A stretch of DNA of 50,347 nucleotides. Source: Clostridiales bacterium. GTDB taxonomy: Bacteria > Bacillota > Clostridia > Lachnospirales > Lachnospiraceae. The notes under the pieces are model-generated. The model worked only from the letters and a program-made list of their open reading frames with translations. It was not told the origin of the DNA and did no database searches. The translations under genes and the position numbers were made by a program. The stretch covers positions 1 to 50,347 of the forward strand of contig JAJQCB010000127.1 in NCBI GenBank assembly GCA_021203005.1. The letters run 5' to 3'. The stretch's first letter is position 1. Every line of letters starts with the position of its first letter. Below, one piece after another: positions 45,706 through 50,347 of this stretch.

Positions 45706-46416
45706 ATGATTGATGTGCATTGTCACCTGCTGTACGGGGTGGATGACGGGGCGCGTACCTTTGAGGAATCATGCAGGATGCTTGCGGAAGCAAAGAGGCA
45801 GGGAATTCACGCGATAATTCTGACACCGCATTACCGCCATGGTATGTTTCCCTATGATACGGAAGTGGTCCTGCGGCATTATATGAAAGTCCGGCAATAT
45901 GCGGCGGATATCGGAATCAGGGCTTATCTCGGTACAGAGTACCATATGGACAGGCGGTGTGCGGAGAATCTGAAAAGAGGCAGGTGCCTTTCTCTGGCAA
46001 ATTCCGCCTATGTGCTGGCTGAGTATTCCGGCAGTACAGGGTATTCTTTCATCAGAGATATGACACAGGAGATGTTCTCGGTGGGATACACTTCGGTGAT
46101 TGCCCACGCGGAGCGGTACGCATGCCTGACAGATGATCCGGATCTGGTGTCTGAACTCCGGAATATGGGTGCTCTGATTCAGGTGAATGCCGATTCGGTG
46201 CTTGGGCTGGACGGCAGGGACGCAAAGCGTTTTTGTAAGCATCTGCTGAAGCATGAAATGGTGGACGTGGTGGCAAGTGACAGCCACGGTATAAAGCGCA
46301 GGCCCTGCCACATGGAAAAGTGCCGCGCATATATCCGCAGGAAATACGGAGAATCTATGGCGACCCGGTTGTTTGAGACAACGCCTGAGGCGATTTTAAA
46401 GAAACCAGGAGAATAA
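45706..46416 (+). CDS. CpsB-type tyrosine-protein phosphatase (PHP domain)
   Basis: This 236-residue manganese-dependent phosphatase of the CpsB/YwqE type removes phosphate from the CpsD kinase. The N-terminal DVHCHLLYGVDDGAR holds the metal ligands of the PHP fold; further ligands are in ILTPHYRHG and SDSHGIKRRP. The start at 45706 is after AGGAG and downstream of the promoter; the frame extends back to 45604. It leads a run of capsule-control genes, with cpsC starting three bases after its stop codon. Confidence 0.91.
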   Translation: MIDVHCHLLYGVDDGARTFEESCRMLAEAKRQGIHAIILTPHYRHGMFPYDTEVVLRHYMKVRQYAADIGIRAYLGTEYHMDRRCAENLKRGRCLSLANSAYVLAEYSGSTGYSFIRDMTQEMFSVGYTSVIAHAERYACLTDDPDLVSELRNMGALIQVNADSVLGLDGRDAKRFCKHLLKHEMVDVVASDSHGIKRRPCHMEKCRAYIRRKYGESMATRLFETTPEAILKKPGE

Positions 46417-46418
46417 GA

Positions 46419-47162
46419 ATGAATAAGAAGGAATCGAGAGAAGATGTCGTTGAGATTGATTTAAAGGAACTTTTTTTTGAACTTTTAAATCACTGGGTAC
46501 ATATTTTGGTCGCGGTCATACTGATGGCTGCTATATTCTTTACGTATAGCAAATTTCTGATTACACCGCAGTATACGTCGACGTCAATCTTGTATGTATT
46601 GTCTAAAAGTACATCGATCACCAGTTTAACAGACCTTCAGGTCGGAACGAATCTGACAAATGATTATACGCAGGTCGTAGCCGGGCGTCCGGTTTTGGAT
46701 CAGGTCATTGACAATCTCGGACTGGATATGAATTACAGTGAGCTGAGTTCCAAGGTGACGCTGAATAACCCGTCGGATTCCCGTATGCTGGAGATTACGG
46801 TGGAGGATCCGGATCCACAGTTGGCCAAGACCATCACAGATGAGATTGCGGCAGTGGCAGCGGATTATATTTCTGAGAAGATGGATCAGGATCCTCCTCA
46901 GATTATTCAGTACGGCTATGTGGCGGAAAGCCCTTCCAGCCCGGATATCACAAAAAATACAGCGATGGGCGCATTGCTCGGCGCAGTGATTGCAATTGCG
47001 ATCATTACACTTTCCTACCTGATGAACGACACAATCCTGACTCCGGAAGATATGGAGAAAAAAGTCGGTCTGAACGTACTGGGTTCCATCCCTGCGACAG
47101 AATCAGAATCGGATGACGGGCAGAACAGGAAAAGCAAGAAGAAAGAGAAAAAGAAAGGCTGA
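46419..47162 (+). CDS. CpsC/Wzz-type chain-length regulator
   Basis: This 247-residue membrane adaptor for the CpsD kinase has two membrane segments (about 27-47 and about 183-204) flanking an extracellular domain, and a basic cytoplasmic tail (KSKKKEKKKG). It regulates polysaccharide length and activates CpsD. It starts right after cpsB with AGGAGAA before the ATG. Confidence 0.89.
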   Translation: MNKKESREDVVEIDLKELFFELLNHWVHILVAVILMAAIFFTYSKFLITPQYTSTSILYVLSKSTSITSLTDLQVGTNLTNDYTQVVAGRPVLDQVIDNLGLDMNYSELSSKVTLNNPSDSRMLEITVEDPDPQLAKTITDEIAAVAADYISEKMDQDPPQIIQYGYVAESPSSPDITKNTAMGALLGAVIAIAIITLSYLMNDTILTPEDMEKKVGLNVLGSIPATESESDDGQNRKSKKKEKKKG

Positions 47163-47173
47163 GGCGTGTGACT

Positions 47174-47932
47174 ATGGATGTAAACAGTGAAAATGGAAAA
47201 AAAACGGATAAGATTGTATTCGGCAATCTGAAGGAGCACGATTACGCAATGACAGAGGCGCTGCGTACCCTGCGTACGAACCTTATGTTCTGCGGCGATG
47301 ACGTCCGGACGATTCTTTTTACGAGTGCGGCTCCCGATGAGGGAAAGAGCACAGTTGTCATGGATCTGGCGAAATCACTGACGGACGCGAAAAAAAATGT
47401 TTTTCTGATTGATGTCGACATCCGCAAATCTGTCCTGGTCGGACGGACGCATGCACACACACAGAGCGGGGCGAAAATCTATGGACTGTCTCACTATCTG
47501 ACCGGACAGAAGAAAATGTCGAACGTAGTGTATGCCACGGAGATTCCTCGCCTTTATATGGTATTTTCCGGTCCTTCCGTGCCGAATCCGACAGAGATTC
47601 TGGAGAAGAAGTATTTTGTCGATCTGATCAATTTCGGCAAAGAGTATTTTGATTATGTTCTGATCGACTGTCCGCCGATCGGAGCGGCGATTGACGCCGC
47701 AGTTATCGCAAAACACTGTGACGGAGCTGTCCTGGTCACGGCGCAGGGAATGGTTAGCAGCCGGGCTGTATTGAATGCCAAAAAACAGCTGGAGCTTTCC
47801 GGCGTTCGTATTCTGGGTGCTGTCCTCAACAAGGTAAGCATGAAGAAGAATTCTTACTATGGAAAGTATTACGGAAAATATTATGGAAATTACTACGGGA
47901 ATGACTCAGGCGGAAGGAAGAAAACGAAATGA
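47174..47932 (+). CDS. CpsD-type tyrosine kinase (BY-kinase)
   Basis: This 252-residue cytoplasmic BY-kinase has the Walker A variant TSAAPDEGKSTVV, Walker A' FLIDVDIRKS, Walker B VLIDCPPIG, and a tyrosine-rich tail with seven or more Tyr in short YYGK/YYGN repeats, the autophosphorylation cluster. The ATG at 47174 is preferred since GAGG lies nine bases before it; a GTG at 47168 is in frame. The stop overlaps the LCP gene start (ATGA). Confidence 0.92.
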   Translation: MDVNSENGKKTDKIVFGNLKEHDYAMTEALRTLRTNLMFCGDDVRTILFTSAAPDEGKSTVVMDLAKSLTDAKKNVFLIDVDIRKSVLVGRTHAHTQSGAKIYGLSHYLTGQKKMSNVVYATEIPRLYMVFSGPSVPNPTEILEKKYFVDLINFGKEYFDYVLIDCPPIGAAIDAAVIAKHCDGAVLVTAQGMVSSRAVLNAKKQLELSGVRILGAVLNKVSMKKNSYYGKYYGKYYGNYYGNDSGGRKKTK

Positions 47933-49008
47933 AGGAAAAATCCGGCGTAAATAAGACAAAGCGAATGTGGATTATTGTGATTATCCTCTTTGTGGCTGCT
48001 TTGGCTGCTGTTTCTATTTATGCGTATATTGCGAATCAAAACGGTCAGGATTCTGTTTCTGATATGGCATCAGCGGAAGAAGAGATTGCAACAGGATCCG
48101 ATGAGACGGCCGAAGCGGAACAGGAGGAAGAGGATCCGGTAGAAAAGGGGCAGGGCATAGAGGAATTTGTCATTTTCGGCGTTGATACCCGTTCGGATGA
48201 CCTGGGCGCAGGCACACGGTCGGATTCCATTATGATCGTACATGTAGATTATGATGATGAAACTGTGAAGGTTCTTTCCATCTATCGTGACTGTATGGTA
48301 CATATTGAGGATAACGGATATGAGAAGATCACGCATGCCCATTCCTATGGAGGACCTGAGCTGGCAGTATCGACCATCAATGAAAACTTTGACCTGGATA
48401 TTGAAAACTATATCACACTCAACTTCCTCAATGTGGAGGATCTGGTCGATGAGATTGGCGGCGTAGAGATGGATATCACAGAAGAAGAGGTCTCTCATCT
48501 GTCTGATATTGACGGCCAGTTTTCCGGGTATATCACAGAGGCGGGTACCTATCTTCTGGATGGTGCCCAGGCAGTTGCATATTCCAGAATCCGTTATGCC
48601 TCCGGCGGCGACTATAAACGCTCGGAGCGTCAACGGGATGTACTTTTTAATATTTTCGAAAAAGCAAAGACGCTGAGTGTGACGGATCGTTATACCCTCG
48701 CGGAGGATATGCTGGATCAGGTAAACAGCAACTATACCACAGATGATCTGACCAGCCTGCTTTATTATATGTCTGAGTTTGAGATTACAGATATGACGGC
48801 ATACCCGCAGGTGTTCTACGGCGGAACAGTGGATGGCGCCTGGGTGGAAGTGCCGGTAACTCTGGTTGACATGGCGACAGGAATTCATGAGTTTCTGTAT
48901 GGTGAAACGGATTACAGTCCCTCGGATACGGTCCAGTCATACAGCAGTACTCTCCAGTCCAAGGCTTCCACGGCTAACCAGGATTTTACAGATGATGAGG
49001 AAGAGTGA
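47929..49008 (+). CDS. LytR-CpsA-Psr (LCP) family ligase
   Basis: This 359-residue membrane-anchored protein is likely to transfer polysaccharides from lipid carriers to the cell wall. One N-terminal membrane segment (about 12-35) and an acidic linker precede the LCP domain (about 75-290) with FGVDTRSDDLG, LSIYRDC and the Arg-rich RYASGGDYKRSERQRD that binds the lipid phosphate. It overlaps cpsD by ATGA. Confidence 0.92.
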   Translation: MKEKSGVNKTKRMWIIVIILFVAALAAVSIYAYIANQNGQDSVSDMASAEEEIATGSDETAEAEQEEEDPVEKGQGIEEFVIFGVDTRSDDLGAGTRSDSIMIVHVDYDDETVKVLSIYRDCMVHIEDNGYEKITHAHSYGGPELAVSTINENFDLDIENYITLNFLNVEDLVDEIGGVEMDITEEEVSHLSDIDGQFSGYITEAGTYLLDGAQAVAYSRIRYASGGDYKRSERQRDVLFNIFEKAKTLSVTDRYTLAEDMLDQVNSNYTTDDLTSLLYYMSEFEITDMTAYPQVFYGGTVDGAWVEVPVTLVDMATGIHEFLYGETDYSPSDTVQSYSSTLQSKASTANQDFTDDEEE

Positions 49009-49015
49009 TTAATTT

Positions 49016-50275
49016 ATGCAAAATAAAAAGAAAATTCTGAACCTGTTTCTTCTTCTGGAAGTGATTATCCTGATTATCGTGATCGTAGTTGCTGTTCTTT
49101 TTGGAAGCGGAATCAGTATACCGGGCAGAGGAGAAGACAGTGCTTCTTCTGTGAATGCCGGCACGGCATCAGATAATGACAATGCCATTGAATCAGAATC
49201 CTCCGGCGCCTCTGATACAGAGAGCGGCGACGCCGAAAATGATAATTCTGTTTCCGGCAGTTCTGATCAGAATGTGGAAACGACGATCACATTTTCGGAT
49301 GAAGTGGAAGAGAAGCTGGACACCATGACTGTGGAGGAGCAGGTATCACAGCTGTTTATAACAACGCCGGAAGAGTTGACCGGCGTGAAGCAGGTGACAG
49401 TCGCGGGCGACAGTACACAGGAAGCTCTGGAGTCCTATCCGGTGGCAGGGTTGGTATATTCCGCAACGAATTTCATCAGCGATGAACAAATAGCGTCTAT
49501 GCTTGCAAGCACACAGGAATTTAGCCAGAGCAGTATCGACTTGAATCTCTTTACCATTGTAGAAGAGATCGGCGGTGAAAATGATTCACCTCTGGCAGTC
49601 GCTTTAGAATATAATACGGTCAGTTCTCCGTCCGCGATCGGCGAGGAGGAAAGCCCGGATTCTGCTTACTCGGCCGCTCAGACAAAAGCGGAATATGTAT
49701 CGGAAGCCGGTTTTAATATGTTGCTGGCGCCCGTAGCTGATGTGGCGACCGGCAGTGACGAGAGTTTTGATGAAATGACATACGGCTCACAGGAAGTAAA
49801 TGTTGCAGAGTATGTAGAGATGGATGTGGAAGGGACGCAGGCGGCAGGTGTAGATACGATTGTCCGGGCTTTCCCCGGTATCAGGGAAGCCACAGAGGAT
49901 TATTCCGCTTATCAGGCTGCTGTAGACGCGGGAGCTTCCTGTATCCAGGTCAGCAACGTGACCTCTTCATCGCTGACCGGAAGCAGCGCGATTCCCTGTT
50001 CCCTTTCTGATTCGGCGGTATCATATTTGCGTGATTCAATGGGATATGATGGTATCCTCATGACATCGGATCTGTCAGATTCCGCGGTTCTGGAGTACTG
50101 TACCACGGAAGAAGCGGCAGTCACAGCCGTCAACGCCGGAATGGATCTTGTCTATGTCACGGATGGATTTGAGGATGCCTGGCAGGCGGTGTTGGACGCT
50201 GTCAATGATGGCAGCATTTCCAAAGTGCGATTGCACAATTCCGTTGGTCGAATCCTCAGTGCAAAGCTGGATTAG
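49016..50275 (+). CDS. GH3 N-terminal-domain-like membrane protein, probably catalytically dead
   Basis: This 419-residue protein has an N-terminal membrane anchor (about 8-33), a Ser/Asp/Glu-rich linker (about 38-88) and a GH3-like TIM barrel (from about 92, starting MTVEEQVSQLFITTPEEL). In beta-N-acetylglucosaminidases the KHFPGHG and following Asp-His loop supply the acid/base; here it reads RAFPGIREATEDYSAY, lacking the histidines and shortened. The nucleophile region (LMTSDLSDSA) is partly kept. It follows the LCP gene after eight bases and is likely co-transcribed. A binding or scaffolding role is possible. Confidence 0.75.
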   Translation: MQNKKKILNLFLLLEVIILIIVIVVAVLFGSGISIPGRGEDSASSVNAGTASDNDNAIESESSGASDTESGDAENDNSVSGSSDQNVETTITFSDEVEEKLDTMTVEEQVSQLFITTPEELTGVKQVTVAGDSTQEALESYPVAGLVYSATNFISDEQIASMLASTQEFSQSSIDLNLFTIVEEIGGENDSPLAVALEYNTVSSPSAIGEEESPDSAYSAAQTKAEYVSEAGFNMLLAPVADVATGSDESFDEMTYGSQEVNVAEYVEMDVEGTQAAGVDTIVRAFPGIREATEDYSAYQAAVDAGASCIQVSNVTSSSLTGSSAIPCSLSDSAVSYLRDSMGYDGILMTSDLSDSAVLEYCTTEEAAVTAVNAGMDLVYVTDGFEDAWQAVLDAVNDGSISKVRLHNSVGRILSAKLD

Positions 50276-50347
50276 AGTCAGTTTTGCAGCTCATTAAGTC
50301 ATAACATACGATGCCGGTCCCATGTAGTTCTTTGTACTATATAGGGA

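Overview
The window looks like chromosome from a spore-forming Gram-positive anaerobe of the Clostridia, most likely a Lachnospiraceae member. This is inferred from the gene set and protein style, not from a marker gene: a SpoVB-type flippase, a YloU/YloV pair, an HTH regulator of PucR type, HydF, a clostridial holin-like type I toxin, a CpsBCD/LCP surface-polysaccharide locus, and strong AGGAGG ribosome-binding sites. No rRNA, tRNA, CRISPR array, transposase or phage gene was seen.

Layout. 1-7 kb: housekeeping genes (ychF, rpiB, efp, a SpoVB-like flippase, a cysteine desulfurase, and pyrB-pyrI on the minus strand). 7-12.3 kb: a GH2 beta-galactosidase with a LysR regulator, then an isolated UroD-family protein. 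12.6-16.3 kb: a phosphate/ion block made of a PstS-like lipoprotein whose two half-domains are in swapped order, a Na/Pi cotransporter with a PhoU-like tail, and a translationally coupled CorA. 16.3-24.0 kb: a PucR-controlled acyl-metabolism cassette containing a ferredoxin, a chimeric flavoprotein/MFS remnant, phosphotransacylase, butyrate kinase, acyl-ACP thioesterase, a thiolase, and a DUF35 protein fused to an acyl carrier domain. A near-identical 16-bp motif lies 66-67 bp upstream of a -10 box at two promoters of this cassette.

24.0-38.5 kb is the most unusual region. HydF is preceded by a structured leader or small RNA with a consensus promoter and an intrinsic terminator. A type I toxin-antitoxin locus follows. 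Then come two tandem nitrogenase-like modules, each with one NifH-like ATPase and two different component-1-like subunits, continuing co-directionally into hypF-hypC-hypD-hypE. There is no nifB, nifEN, hypA, hypB or hydrogenase structural gene in the window. HypCDEF build the Fe(CN)2CO group of NiFe hydrogenases, so their placement behind a duplicated nitrogenase-like system suggests an undescribed metalloenzyme or cofactor pathway. That link is inferred from gene order only.

38.5-45.5 kb returns to housekeeping genes (yloU, yloV/fakA-like, recG, a Nit2-like amidase, and rqcH on the minus strand). From 45.6 kb to the end a consensus-like promoter drives a surface-polysaccharide locus: a CpsB phosphatase, a CpsC chain-length regulator, a CpsD tyrosine kinase, an LCP ligase, and a GH3-like membrane protein that has lost its catalytic loop.

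Three copies or partial copies of a short palindromic repeat occur just upstream of genes. Several cofactor-related proteins carry long hydrophilic insertions; the one in HypF contains a 36-bp tandem repeat.
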